The notes under the pieces are model-generated. The model made no database searches. It saw only the letters and a list, made by a program, of their open reading frames with translations, and was not told the DNA's origin. A program made the position numbers and the translations under genes. Below, in pieces: positions 17,631-26,283 of a stretch of 54,424 bases of DNA. The stretch lies in contig JANQRD010000021.1 of NCBI GenBank assembly GCA_028284725.1, positions 1-54,424 on the forward strand, in the 5' to 3' direction. This stretch comes from Allomuricauda sp. GTDB lineage: Bacteria > Bacteroidota > Bacteroidia > Flavobacteriales > Flavobacteriaceae. Position 1 is the first letter of the stretch. Each line of letters starts with the position of its first letter.

Positions 17631-17646
17631 TAGTGTTTATGACAGA

Positions 17647-18663
17647 TTAAAATTTGGATTCCTGTACCGTGGCATATTGTTTACGGATTACCGATTCGGC
17701 GGGTTTGTTCTGAGGCGTGAACCTATTGTCCTTGTTGCCCCCGACCTCTTCATGATGGATGAACCATTTCCAAACAAATCCGCCTGCGAACCAATCCTCG
17801 TCCCAGAATTCCTCAAAAATTGCTTGGGTTGCATCCGCCTGTGCTTCCAAGTTCACATCCATTTGATTTTCATCCACCAACCAGGGTTTTTTAGCCGTAT
17901 AATCCATACTTCGATAACCAAATTCGGTGAAAAGAACCGGTTTGTCTTTCTGCTCGGACAGGTTGATCAATTTCGCCTTCCAGGGTTGCCATCCGGATCG
18001 CAATTCTTTTATGGTCGGATACCGTTCTTCCGATAACGGAAAGTAAGCGTCCACTCCTATGAAATCCAATTGCTCCCAAAAAGGAGTTCTGGAATATTCA
18101 TCCCAGTTGGCGGCGTAGGTCAATTTTCCCTTATAGATTTCCTTCACTTCCTGAATTAGCTTTTTCCAGTATTCCGGTCGATGTTTCACAAACTCCTCCA
18201 ATTCGGTCCCAACGCAATAAATCTCCGATCCGGTCTCCTCTGCTAAGGTCGCATAGGCAAGCGCAAACTTACGGTACGAATCTTCCAAAGTTTTCCAATC
18301 TGCTTCCGATTTCATCATCATATCCCCTGTAAACTCACCTCTCCAGACCCAAATTTGGGGTTTCAACATAATTTTGACCCCATTCTTTTTCAAGAGCTCT
18401 ATATATTGTTTGGCTCCCCTTTTTGTCTCTCCGTACCATTGTCTATCCGTATCAAAAATAATGTTCGGACTGCTCAAATCCCTAGCAAATCCGAAGGGCA
18501 TTACTGCAGCGTAGTTGGCATTTACCTTCAATACCGGGTCTACATGGCTTTGGGTTACCCTATCCCTAGATCCCACAAAGCTCACCCCATTTATTTTTTC
18601 GGTACGTTGGCTATTGCAAGAAAGCTGTAACAGGCAAAAACAAAGAAGTCCTAATCTTTTCAT
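17647..18663 (-). CDS. GH113-like glycoside hydrolase lipoprotein
   Basis: TIM-barrel glycoside hydrolase resembling family 113 (beta-mannanase type). The lipobox is LQLSC (Cys16). The catalytic pair is probably the Glu in YCVGTELEEF (acid/base) and the Glu in VLFTEFGYRS (nucleophile). Other marks are IMLKPQIWVWRGEF, IGVDAYFPL and GGFVWKW, which line the active site in GH113-like barrels. At 338 residues it is a single-domain enzyme on the cell envelope. It sits within a minus-strand set of envelope genes, not in a polysaccharide utilisation locus, so the substrate could be a cell-surface glycan rather than plant mannan. Confidence 0.78.
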   Translation of the reverse strand: MKRLGLLCFCLLQLSCNSQRTEKINGVSFVGSRDRVTQSHVDPVLKVNANYAAVMPFGFARDLSSPNIIFDTDRQWYGETKRGAKQYIELLKKNGVKIMLKPQIWVWRGEFTGDMMMKSEADWKTLEDSYRKFALAYATLAEETGSEIYCVGTELEEFVKHRPEYWKKLIQEVKEIYKGKLTYAANWDEYSRTPFWEQLDFIGVDAYFPLSEERYPTIKELRSGWQPWKAKLINLSEQKDKPVLFTEFGYRSMDYTAKKPWLVDENQMDVNLEAQADATQAIFEEFWDEDWFAGGFVWKWFIHHEEVGGNKDNRFTPQNKPAESVIRKQYATVQESKF

Positions 18664-18709
18664 AAACTGAAACTTAAGACTTCTAAAATAGCTTTTATGT
18701 GTTTTGTAT

Positions 18710-19585
18710 CTACAAAACTGCCCGCAATCCTATGTTAAATGTTTGCCCCAGACCCGTATCGGAACCCCTGACAAAGTTGGTATACAAAAATTCGAGGTTC
18801 AATGGTTCGGACAATTGAAATTTCAAACCGCCACCTACTGCGGTGAAATCCTGGGAGAAATCACTGCCCAAATCCAAAAGCTGGGAGTGTTGTACCAAAG
18901 CCAATACCGTGAAGTTCGAACTCGGGAAATAGCTCACAAAAACACCGGGGGTTAAACGAAGACTGTTGTTCGCGAAGCTGTCGGCTTCATCCCCAAAATT
19001 GAGTTCACTGTTAAGTTCAGAGAAAATCTGCCATTTTTTTCCAGGAAATGTATGGTCGTAAAAGAAACGGTTCTGCCAAATAAACCCGTTTTGATCTAGA
19101 AAGACACCATTTTCTGTCTCGTTGTCCACTAAAGGAATAAAAAAGGCACTTTGGACTGAAAAGTTGTTTATGTTTTTGAAAGGCACAAACTTAATTGCCG
19201 GAGCGAACGATGTAAATCCTGATCGTGCCGTACCCTCTTCCCCATCAAAGGATAAAAAATCGAAAACACCCCGGCCTCCTATGGTGTTGGACCTAAACTC
19301 TAGCAACAATCCTAGGTTGACACGTCGGTTTTCACCTACTCCGGTAAAAATATCGAGCGTGGAGGTAAAAAACACATTTCTTGGTATATCTCCACTGAAA
19401 GTATCTTCCGTTTCAGTGTATAGGTTGTTGAACCACTTAATGTCCCATTGTCCCTTTCCAATAAGTTTGGATGGTGTCAAATTTTGGATGTTACTTCCCT
19501 GTGGGGCGGGGGCATCCTGTGCGAATCCTAAGAAGGAGCAGAGCAGCATCCCAGCCATAAACATATGGTTTCGTACTTTTTTCAT
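18710..19585 (-). CDS. Outer membrane beta-barrel protein
   Basis: A 291-residue exported protein: signal peptide to about GFAQ (residue 23), then alternating hydrophobic/aromatic strands up to a C-terminal TFNIGLRAVL. The N-terminal SNIQNLTPSKLIGKGQWDIKWFNNLYTET and the repeated barrel strands (for example RVNLGLLLEFRS and FTVLALVQHSQLL) fit a transporter-like porin. No specific family was identified. It lies 22 bases after the DUF547 gene 19608-20330, so the two are co-transcribed; a functional pairing of DUF547 with this barrel is suggested by position only. Confidence 0.75.
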   Translation of the reverse strand: MKKVRNHMFMAGMLLCSFLGFAQDAPAPQGSNIQNLTPSKLIGKGQWDIKWFNNLYTETEDTFSGDIPRNVFFTSTLDIFTGVGENRRVNLGLLLEFRSNTIGGRGVFDFLSFDGEEGTARSGFTSFAPAIKFVPFKNINNFSVQSAFFIPLVDNETENGVFLDQNGFIWQNRFFYDHTFPGKKWQIFSELNSELNFGDEADSFANNSLRLTPGVFVSYFPSSNFTVLALVQHSQLLDLGSDFSQDFTAVGGGLKFQLSEPLNLEFLYTNFVRGSDTGLGQTFNIGLRAVL

Positions 19586-19607
19586 GATAGTTGTTTTAGT
19601 GAAATTT

Positions 19608-20330
19608 TTATTTGGTTTCGTTCAAGGCCCAATCGTAGGGGTAGTATCCCACTTTGGCCTTGGTGTCTAGTTTTTCTGTTCGATAAAGGTTTACAAACTC
19701 AATAAGATTCTTACCTCCCTGGGTAAAGTCTCCGTTGTACCATTCAAAAATTTGGGAAAGGTTAACTTTTTTGCCCTTGACCCTAACAAAGTTTGGATTG
19801 TTCAAGGAGAGTTCGGTTTGTTTCTGCAACTGCACTTCCAGCTTTTCCGGGGTATATGCATTGCTGATTATGGGAGGACATCCCAATCCAGCGCAGACCA
19901 GTACAAAGTGGAATCTGGCTTCTTTTGGGAAATTGGCCCGTAGCAGTTTGTTTTCAATATCGTTCAGGGTGATTTGCTTTCCCCCGATGTCGTAAGTGGT
20001 CTTATCAAAAAAGCCCGCTTTGTCCAATGGGGAATTGATTGGATAGTTTTCCACGATTCCTTTGATTACGGACAAATTGTACCCATTAATCCAAAAAGCC
20101 TGATAGGTTTTGGCTTCATTTTTTGAAACTTCAATGCCTTTCGCTAAATCAATCAATTCATTTAAAGTTGCAGGATTGGCCTTGATATCACCATAAGCCA
20201 CCCTTCCATTTTTAACATAGGTTTTAAAGAAGGCATCTGCCTTTGAGAAAAATTCTGAAGTACCTTGAGAGAATCCTATGTTGAGGAAACCTGCTAAAAT
20301 TAAAGTGGTGAATATCTTTTTGGTGTTCAT
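19608..20330 (-). CDS. DUF547 secreted protein
   Basis: Exported DUF547 protein of 240 residues. The start at 20330 gives a proper signal peptide (MNTKKIFTTLILAGF to about FSQG); a longer frame to 20396 would add 22 residues that disrupt it. The domain covers nearly the whole mature protein: AFWINGYNLSVIKGIV, ITLNDIENKLLR, the Cys pair in LVCAGLGCPPIISNAYTPE and the terminal YPYDWALNETK. It is clearly a paralogue of the lipoprotein at 13778-14668 but lacks that protein's lipobox and linker. First gene of the minus-strand set ending at 15369. Confidence 0.88.
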   Translation of the reverse strand: MNTKKIFTTLILAGFLNIGFSQGTSEFFSKADAFFKTYVKNGRVAYGDIKANPATLNELIDLAKGIEVSKNEAKTYQAFWINGYNLSVIKGIVENYPINSPLDKAGFFDKTTYDIGGKQITLNDIENKLLRANFPKEARFHFVLVCAGLGCPPIISNAYTPEKLEVQLQKQTELSLNNPNFVRVKGKKVNLSQIFEWYNGDFTQGGKNLIEFVNLYRTEKLDTKAKVGYYPYDWALNETK

Positions 20331-20518
20331 TTTTAAAATTTTAAGTTGATTAAAACTGATGCATCTGTCGAAGGGATTTTTAAGCCCATACACCAAAACA
20401 AGATTTTTGGGAATATTTTAAGATTTTAATAATCAAGAAGTTAGCCGTTCGTATTTAACCCCATAACCTTACGGTAATCCTCCGAATTTAAATTCTTTCT
20501 AAATAATTAGCTTGTGTT

Positions 20519-20531
20519 AAGTTCCTAACTT
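20519..20531. promoter_or_regulatory. Operator-like dyad ahead of the flavin oxidoreductase gene
   Basis: AAGTT-CCT-AACTT is an interrupted palindrome 35 bases before the ATG at 20566, in a 235-base divergent intergenic region. TAACTTTA at 20526-20533 inside it resembles the Bacteroidota -7 box. No regulator is known to bind it; short dyads also arise by chance. Confidence 0.25.
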
Positions 20532-20565
20532 TAAGGACGACACAATAGCCAACAACCAATTCATC

Positions 20566-21915
20566 ATGGAGAACATTGTCATTATCGGAAATGGTATTGC
20601 GGGCGTTTCAGCAGCACGTCATATCCGAAAACTTTCCGACAAAAGAATCATTATTATTTCTGGGGAAACGGATTACTTCTTTTCAAGAACGGCACTCATG
20701 TATGTGTACATGGGGCATATGAAGTTTGAACACATCCAACCCTATGAGAATTGGTTTTGGGAAAAGAACCGCATTGAACTAATGCGCGGTTATGTGACCC
20801 AGGTAAATCATGAAACGAAACAACTATTGGTAGATGGTTCAAGAGCAGTTCACTACGATAAATTAATTATCGCCACAGGATCTAAATCCAACAAATTTGG
20901 GTGGCCAGGGCAGGACCTACATGGGGTACAGGGACTCTATTCCAAGCAAGACTTGGATTTGCTCGAAGTGAACGCGCCCAACAAAGAGATTTGTAAAAGA
21001 GCCGTAATCGTAGGTGGAGGACTAATTGGAATCGAGTTGGCCGAAATGCTTCGCAGTCGGGATATTCCAGTTACCTTCTTAGTTCGCGAAAGCAGCTTCT
21101 GGAATGGGGTATTGCCTGAGGGGGAATCCCAAATGATCAATGAGCATATTAGCGAACATCATATTGATTTAAGGCTGAGTTCCAACCTTAAGGAAATTGT
21201 TGCCGATGAAAATGGTAAGGTGAAATCGGTGATTGTTGCCGAGACTGGAGAGGAAATTCCATGTGACATGGTAGGACTTACCGCTGGCGTAACCCCTAAT
21301 ATCGACTTTCTAAAGGATTCTGGGATTGAATTGGGTCGTGGAGTCAAAGTAAACCGATTCTTGGAAACTAACGTCAAAGATATTTATGCGATTGGGGATT
21401 GTGCCGAACAGCATGAGGCCATCGGAAACCGCAGGCCCATTGAAGCCGTCTGGTACACCGGACGAATGATGGGAGAGACGGTTGCACAGACCATCTGCGG
21501 AAACAAAATAGAATACAAACCGGGACATTGGTTCAATTCAGCTAAGTTCTTGGACATCGAATACCAAACCTACGGATGGGTGTTTTCGGAAAGGGGTAAA
21601 AAGGAGTATGAAGCACATTTCCATTGGAGGCATCACGAAGAAAAAATATGTATCACTGTAGCCTATAATAAGGACAACAATCAATTTTTGGGCATCAATA
21701 CCTTCGGTATACGCATGCGTCACGAAATCTTTGATCGTTGGCTGACCGAGGAAAGGGATGTGGATTATGTGATGGAACACCTCATCGATGCCAACTTTGA
21801 CCCTGAATTCTACAAAAACTACGAATCCCTGATCGTTTCAAAATACAATTCGGATTTAGGGAAATCCATCAAGACCAAAAAGAAAAGTTTAAAACGAATA
21901 TTTCAATTGAGTTAA
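20566..21915 (+). CDS. NAD(P)/FAD-dependent oxidoreductase
   Basis: Cytoplasmic pyridine-nucleotide-disulfide-fold flavoprotein of 449 residues. It has the FAD-binding IVIIGNGIAGVSAARHI at the N-terminus, a second Rossmann motif VIVGGGLIGIELAEML for NAD(P)H (about residues 145-160), and the FAD-closing DIYAIGDCAEQ (about 272). The region before the first motif lacks the CxxC of disulfide reductases, so it is closer to nitrite-reductase-like or rubredoxin/ferredoxin reductases. A C-terminal extension of about 120 residues is not covered by these motifs. It leads a run of five closely spaced genes, 30 bases ahead of the membrane polyferredoxin, and may be its electron partner. Confidence 0.85.
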   Translation: MENIVIIGNGIAGVSAARHIRKLSDKRIIIISGETDYFFSRTALMYVYMGHMKFEHIQPYENWFWEKNRIELMRGYVTQVNHETKQLLVDGSRAVHYDKLIIATGSKSNKFGWPGQDLHGVQGLYSKQDLDLLEVNAPNKEICKRAVIVGGGLIGIELAEMLRSRDIPVTFLVRESSFWNGVLPEGESQMINEHISEHHIDLRLSSNLKEIVADENGKVKSVIVAETGEEIPCDMVGLTAGVTPNIDFLKDSGIELGRGVKVNRFLETNVKDIYAIGDCAEQHEAIGNRRPIEAVWYTGRMMGETVAQTICGNKIEYKPGHWFNSAKFLDIEYQTYGWVFSERGKKEYEAHFHWRHHEEKICITVAYNKDNNQFLGINTFGIRMRHEIFDRWLTEERDVDYVMEHLIDANFDPEFYKNYESLIVSKYNSDLGKSIKTKKKSLKRIFQLS

Positions 21916-21945
21916 TATCGACCATCAACTATCAACATAAATACA

Positions 21946-23550
21946 ATGAGCACTTACGATAGAAGCATGGCCCTTACAGGGCAACCTCCCAAAATTCTAA
22001 GTAGAAACCAAAAGTTTGCGACCCTTTTGGGCATGTTTGGTTTGGCCATCATACTTTTGGCCGCATTCAATGTCAGCTTTCCCAATAAGGGCTTGTGGCT
22101 GTCCGTTTCCTTATCGGCCATAATAGCTGGTACAGTTTGGTTTTCTTGGGATGCCTATTCGCAAAAACTACCTGGGATCAAAAACGACGGGGTATGGTTT
22201 AAGTCGATTTCCAGTATGGGATTCTGGGGCTGGATTGCAGGCATTGCATTGACCGGTTTTTACATTGTGCTCTATTTCTTTCCGGAATATTTGGGGCTTG
22301 TTCGTGGTGGTGAAAACAAGGGAGTCATTGCCTTGTTCGACCCGTTGAGCAAAATGTTGAGTGGAAATCCTGCCAGTCAGTGGTTTGTATATGGAACGCT
22401 CTACACGGTTGCGATTTTTGCCTTCGGGATTAAATTCATGTGGAAATATCGACATAACCGGTACGAAAGAATCCGTACCATGAGCGTCATGTTCTTTCAA
22501 ACGGCTTTCGCTTTTATCATTCCGGAGTTGATGGCCCGTTTGAACGGGGATAAAATTTTGAACGGCGGCAGTCTGCCCTATTACGACCTCAAAAATGTAT
22601 GGCCCCTGAACTATTACAATTTTGAGGGCTATCGCATCAAGGGATTCCTTTCGTCTGGTGATATCGGTTTTGCGCTGTTGATTTTTGGAATCCTTTCGGT
22701 ATTTGTGATCACTCCCATCTTAACCTATAAATATGGAAAAAGATGGTATTGCTCCTGGGTCTGTGGTTGTGGAGGACTTGCGGAAACTGCTGGGGACTCT
22801 TTCAGGCATTTGAGCGATAAAACCGTAAAGGCTTGGAATATTGAGCGCTGGGTGGTGCACAGTGTAGTGGTTTTCGTCACCTTGATGACAACTGCGGTAA
22901 TCTATTCCTATTTAGGAACTGATACGAGCAAATATTGGTTGACCAAGAGCACCTTCTTGATTGGTGTGGCCGTTCTGTTGACCGTTGTTTTTGCATGGGT
23001 GATGTTATTTAAAAGAGAACAGCTTCAAAAGGATGCCCAATATGGAGCAGTTGGTTACTTCGTAATCATTATGGTACTTTTGGGAATCCACTTTTTCAGT
23101 GGTGATGGCAATGTATTCTTGTTTAAATCTGAAACACTTCGCAAATCCTATTCCTTTTTGATTGGAAGTATTTTCTCAGGTGTAATCGGAACGGGATTCT
23201 ATCCCATTTTTGGGAACAGAGTTTGGTGCCGTTTCGGTTGCCCCATGGCTGCCATGATGGGCTTCCAACAGCGTTTGTTCTCCCGATTCCGAATCACGAC
23301 CAACGGGGGACAATGTATTTCTTGTGGTAACTGCTCCACCTATTGCGAAATGGGTATCGATGTGCGCGCTTATGCCCAAAAGGGCGAGAATATTGTTCGC
23401 TCCAGTTGTGTTGGTTGCGGAATCTGTTCAGCGGTATGCCCAAGAGGAGTTCTTAAATTGGAAAATGGTCCATTGAAAGGGCGAATCGACAGCAACCAAG
23501 TTTTGTTGGGGAACGATGTGGACTTAATGACCTTGGTAAATCAAAAATAA
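21946..23550 (+). CDS. Membrane-bound 4Fe-4S polyferredoxin (NapH/NosR-like)
   Basis: Integral-membrane iron-sulfur protein of 534 residues. About eight hydrophobic helices are spread over residues 28-400. Two Cys clusters at membrane edges, CSWVCGCGG and CRFGCP, match those of NapH/NosR/CcoG-type proteins. The C-terminus has two full ferredoxin motifs, CISCGNCSTYC and CVGCGICSAVCP, each able to hold a 4Fe-4S cluster. Such proteins move electrons across or along the inner membrane. No nitrate, nitrous-oxide or cytochrome-oxidase genes are near, so the acceptor is unknown; the flavoprotein upstream is the likely donor or acceptor. The next gene starts one base after its stop. Confidence 0.85.
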   Translation: MSTYDRSMALTGQPPKILSRNQKFATLLGMFGLAIILLAAFNVSFPNKGLWLSVSLSAIIAGTVWFSWDAYSQKLPGIKNDGVWFKSISSMGFWGWIAGIALTGFYIVLYFFPEYLGLVRGGENKGVIALFDPLSKMLSGNPASQWFVYGTLYTVAIFAFGIKFMWKYRHNRYERIRTMSVMFFQTAFAFIIPELMARLNGDKILNGGSLPYYDLKNVWPLNYYNFEGYRIKGFLSSGDIGFALLIFGILSVFVITPILTYKYGKRWYCSWVCGCGGLAETAGDSFRHLSDKTVKAWNIERWVVHSVVVFVTLMTTAVIYSYLGTDTSKYWLTKSTFLIGVAVLLTVVFAWVMLFKREQLQKDAQYGAVGYFVIIMVLLGIHFFSGDGNVFLFKSETLRKSYSFLIGSIFSGVIGTGFYPIFGNRVWCRFGCPMAAMMGFQQRLFSRFRITTNGGQCISCGNCSTYCEMGIDVRAYAQKGENIVRSSCVGCGICSAVCPRGVLKLENGPLKGRIDSNQVLLGNDVDLMTLVNQK

Positions 23551-23551
23551 A

Positions 23552-24028
23552 ATGTGGCGTTTCCTAGTTCTCGGATTTTTTGCATTTGTCTCTTTTGGGT
23601 TTCTCAACAAAGAATATCATAGAGAATACCATAACAATGGAATGCTGAAAGCACAAGGCTGGAAAATTGGGGATTCCAAAGAAGATTTCTGGAAATTTTA
23701 TTATCCCGATGGGAAAATCATGGAACAAGGCCACTACAAAAGCAACAAGAAGATAGGCTATTGGTACTTTTATGGTGAAACAGGTTTGTTAGAAATGGAA
23801 GGACATTATCATCATGGAAAAATGGTCAAATGGTGGCTGTTTTACGACGATAATGGGAAAATTAACCACAAATGCCAATTGCAAAAAGGAATAAAAAATG
23901 GATATTGCCTTAAATACAAGAACGAAAAATTGACTTCTGCCCAAAAGTACAGCAATGGAAAAAAAATCAAGGAGTGGTACGATTTCAGCAGTTTCAAGAA
24001 AGAAAACAAGCTTTCCGATTTAAAATAA
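23552..24028 (+). CDS. MORN-like repeat protein
   Basis: A 158-residue protein with a short N-terminal hydrophobic segment (WRFLVLGFFAFVSFGF), probably a signal peptide or anchor, followed by five or so imperfect repeats of about 23 residues of the pattern Y-x-x-G-x-x-x-x-x-G, for example YPDGKIMEQGHYKSNKKIGYW and YGETGLLEMEGHYHHGKMV. These are the toxin-antitoxin-antidote/MORN-type repeats common in Bacteroidota. No enzyme function is apparent. It begins one base after the polyferredoxin gene and ends flush with the start of the GT2 gene, so it belongs to the same transcript. Confidence 0.75.
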   Translation: MWRFLVLGFFAFVSFGFLNKEYHREYHNNGMLKAQGWKIGDSKEDFWKFYYPDGKIMEQGHYKSNKKIGYWYFYGETGLLEMEGHYHHGKMVKWWLFYDDNGKINHKCQLQKGIKNGYCLKYKNEKLTSAQKYSNGKKIKEWYDFSSFKKENKLSDLK

Positions 24029-24718
24029 ATGGCAGCTATTAAAGTTATTATTCCTGCTGTAAATGAGGGAGATTCCATTGGCAAGGTCGTTTCAGAAATT
24101 CCAAAATCTGTTTCCGAAATCATTGTTGTCAACAATGGATCTACCGACAATACTGTTGAAAATGCCCGAAAGGCAGGGGCCACCGTGCTGAACGAAAATC
24201 AAAGAGGTTATGGCTTTGCCTGTTTAAAAGGGATGGATTACGTTGCAAAACAATCCAAAGTACCAGAAGTTATCGTATTTATTGACGGAGACTATTCGGA
24301 TTATCCAGAAGAGTTGGATAAAGTAGTTGCCCCGATTTTGGAGGAAAATATTGATTTTGTGGTGGGAGCACGTAAAAAATCGCTCCGCGAAGCCGGTTCG
24401 ATGACCCCGCAACAGGTTTTTGGAAATTGGTTGGCCACTTTTTTGATGCGATTGCTGTTTAGGGCAAGATTTACGGATTTAGGACCTTTCAGGGCCATAA
24501 AATATGAAAAGCTCAAAGAATTGGACATGCAGGACAAGACTTATGGGTGGACGGTGGAAATGCAGCTGAAAGTCCTGCGAAAAAAGATGTCATATACCGA
24601 AGTACCAGTGCGTTATAAACGAAGAATTGGGGTTTCAAAAGTATCAGGTACGGTAAAAGGTACTATATTTGCAGGCGTAAAAATTTTAGGTTGGATTTTT
24701 AAATACAGTATAAAATAA
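24029..24718 (+). CDS. GT2 glycosyltransferase, polyprenyl-phosphate type
   Basis: Family 2 glycosyltransferase of 229 residues with the GT-A motifs KVIIPAVNEGDSI, VVNNGSTDNTVE and the metal-binding FIDGDYSDYPEE. The later LGPFRAIKYEKL, TYGWTVEMQLK and YKRRIGVSKVSGTVKG match the dolichyl/undecaprenyl-phosphate mannosyl- or glucosyltransferase branch. No transmembrane segment follows, unlike DPM1-type enzymes with membrane tails, though the C-terminus is hydrophobic. Start and stop abut neighbours (0 and 1 base). A role in loading a lipid carrier with a sugar for the adjacent transferases is inferred. Confidence 0.88.
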   Translation: MAAIKVIIPAVNEGDSIGKVVSEIPKSVSEIIVVNNGSTDNTVENARKAGATVLNENQRGYGFACLKGMDYVAKQSKVPEVIVFIDGDYSDYPEELDKVVAPILEENIDFVVGARKKSLREAGSMTPQQVFGNWLATFLMRLLFRARFTDLGPFRAIKYEKLKELDMQDKTYGWTVEMQLKVLRKKMSYTEVPVRYKRRIGVSKVSGTVKGTIFAGVKILGWIFKYSIK

Positions 24719-24719
24719 C

Positions 24720-26204
24720 ATGGGACTAACTATCGCTCTTATCATTATTGCTATTTACAGTACTGCCTTGATTTTGATTTTCTTTTATAGTCTTGCCCAG
24801 TTGAATCTTCTGGTCAACTATTTAAGCAATAAAAGACAGAACGAGGAGGCCCCTAAGTTCAACTTGTTAGATCCCAAAGAAATTCCTTTTGTTACCATTC
24901 AACTTCCCATTTACAATGAGGAGTATGTGATGGAACGACTTTTAGACAATATTTCCAAAATAGAATATCCAAAAAGTAAGTTGGAGATTCAGGTATTGGA
25001 TGATTCCACCGATGATTCCGTGATTGAAACGGCTGAAAGAATCAAAGAGCTCCAAAAGGAAGGACTCGATATACAACACATCCGAAGAGAAAACAGACAA
25101 GGTTTCAAGGCAGGTGCCCTTAAGGAGGGTCTTGAGATTGCCAAGGGTGACTTCATTGCCATTTTTGATGCCGACTTTCTTCCTGAAACCGATTGGTTGA
25201 AAAAAACCGTTCCCTATTTTAAGGATCAGGAAATAGGCGTTGTTCAAACACGATGGGGACATATCAATAGGGATTATTCCACCCTTACCAAAATCCAAGC
25301 TTTTGCACTTGATGCCCATTTTACTTTGGAGCAAGTGGGAAGAAATTCCAAAGGACATTTCATCAACTTTAATGGTACTGCCGGAATCTGGCGTAAAGAA
25401 TGCATTTTGGATGCCGGTAACTGGGAAGGTGACACCTTGACCGAGGATTTGGATTTGAGCTATCGTGCCCAATTGAAGAATTGGAAGTTCAAGTACTTGG
25501 AGGACGTTGAGACTCCTGCAGAGCTTCCTGTAGTAATTAGCGCCGCACGTTCACAGCAGTTTCGATGGAACAAAGGAGGTGCTGAAAACTTCCGTAAAAC
25601 CGTTTGGAGTGTGATCACTGCCAAAAATATTCCGTTCAAGACAAAATTCCATGGCGTAATGCACTTGCTGAACAGTTCCATGTTCCTTTGCGTGTTCATC
25701 GTTGCGCTTTTGAGCATTCCCATGCTCTACATCAAAAATACTTACGGACACTTGGGATGGGTTTTTGAAGTGACCAGTTTCTTCATTATCAGCACCATCA
25801 TCCTGTTCATTTGCTATTGGTTTACCTATAAGAGCATACAGGGAAGCAGTTTTGATAATTTTGTGGACTACATTAAGCTCTTTTTCACTTTCTTCTCGGT
25901 AGCCCTGGGCTTTTCCTTACACAACACCGTTGCTGTTTTGGAAGGACACTTGGGGAAACGAAGTGAGTTTGTGCGTACGCCCAAATTCAACATCAACAAT
26001 CTTACCGACAGTTGGAAGGGCAATAAGTACTTGGCCAAAAAGCTTTCTCCCAACATGATCTTGGAATTCGCGCTAATGATCTATTTCCTTTTCGGGATGT
26101 ACAGCGCGGTACCTTTAAATGATTATGGATTGTTCCCATTCCATTTAATGTTGTTCCTTGGTTTCGGATTTGTCTTCTTCAAATCCCTGACTTCGAAAGC
26201 CTAA
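24720..26204 (+). CDS. Cellulose-synthase-like processive GT2 glycosyltransferase
   Basis: Membrane glycosyltransferase of 494 residues. One N-terminal helix (about 3-25) is followed by a GT-A catalytic domain with VLDDSTDDS, the FDADFLP metal site, TEDLDLSYRA and the QQFRWNKGGAE (QxxRW-like) motif of processive beta-glycosyltransferases, then about four C-terminal helices (from residue 325). This set is shared with cellulose synthase-like and ceramide glucosyltransferase-like proteins. No PilZ domain or BcsB-like partner is present. It begins one base after the previous GT2 gene and is the last gene of the five-gene run. Confidence 0.9.
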   Translation: MGLTIALIIIAIYSTALILIFFYSLAQLNLLVNYLSNKRQNEEAPKFNLLDPKEIPFVTIQLPIYNEEYVMERLLDNISKIEYPKSKLEIQVLDDSTDDSVIETAERIKELQKEGLDIQHIRRENRQGFKAGALKEGLEIAKGDFIAIFDADFLPETDWLKKTVPYFKDQEIGVVQTRWGHINRDYSTLTKIQAFALDAHFTLEQVGRNSKGHFINFNGTAGIWRKECILDAGNWEGDTLTEDLDLSYRAQLKNWKFKYLEDVETPAELPVVISAARSQQFRWNKGGAENFRKTVWSVITAKNIPFKTKFHGVMHLLNSSMFLCVFIVALLSIPMLYIKNTYGHLGWVFEVTSFFIISTIILFICYWFTYKSIQGSSFDNFVDYIKLFFTFFSVALGFSLHNTVAVLEGHLGKRSEFVRTPKFNINNLTDSWKGNKYLAKKLSPNMILEFALMIYFLFGMYSAVPLNDYGLFPFHLMLFLGFGFVFFKSLTSKA

Positions 26205-26223
26205 TCTTTTTTGATTTTTAAAA

Positions 26224-26252
26224 CAAAAAAACCGAATGCTTTCGCACCCGGT
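26224..26252 (-). terminator. Terminator with GAAA tetraloop for the NTF2-like gene
   Basis: On the minus strand ACCGGGTGC-GAAA-GCATTCGGT forms a nine-pair stem with two G-U pairs, followed by TTTTTTTG. It lies 31 bases after the stop of the gene at 26284-26823. On the plus strand the same bases give two A-C mismatches, so it is probably one-way. Confidence 0.8.
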
Positions 26253-26283
26253 ACATTCATTTGTTAATAATTCGACCTAGATT

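Noticed and set aside
24942..25472. 176-codon minus-strand ORF
   Set aside because: It lies wholly opposite the catalytic core of the cellulose-synthase-like gene and shows no domain or translation signal.
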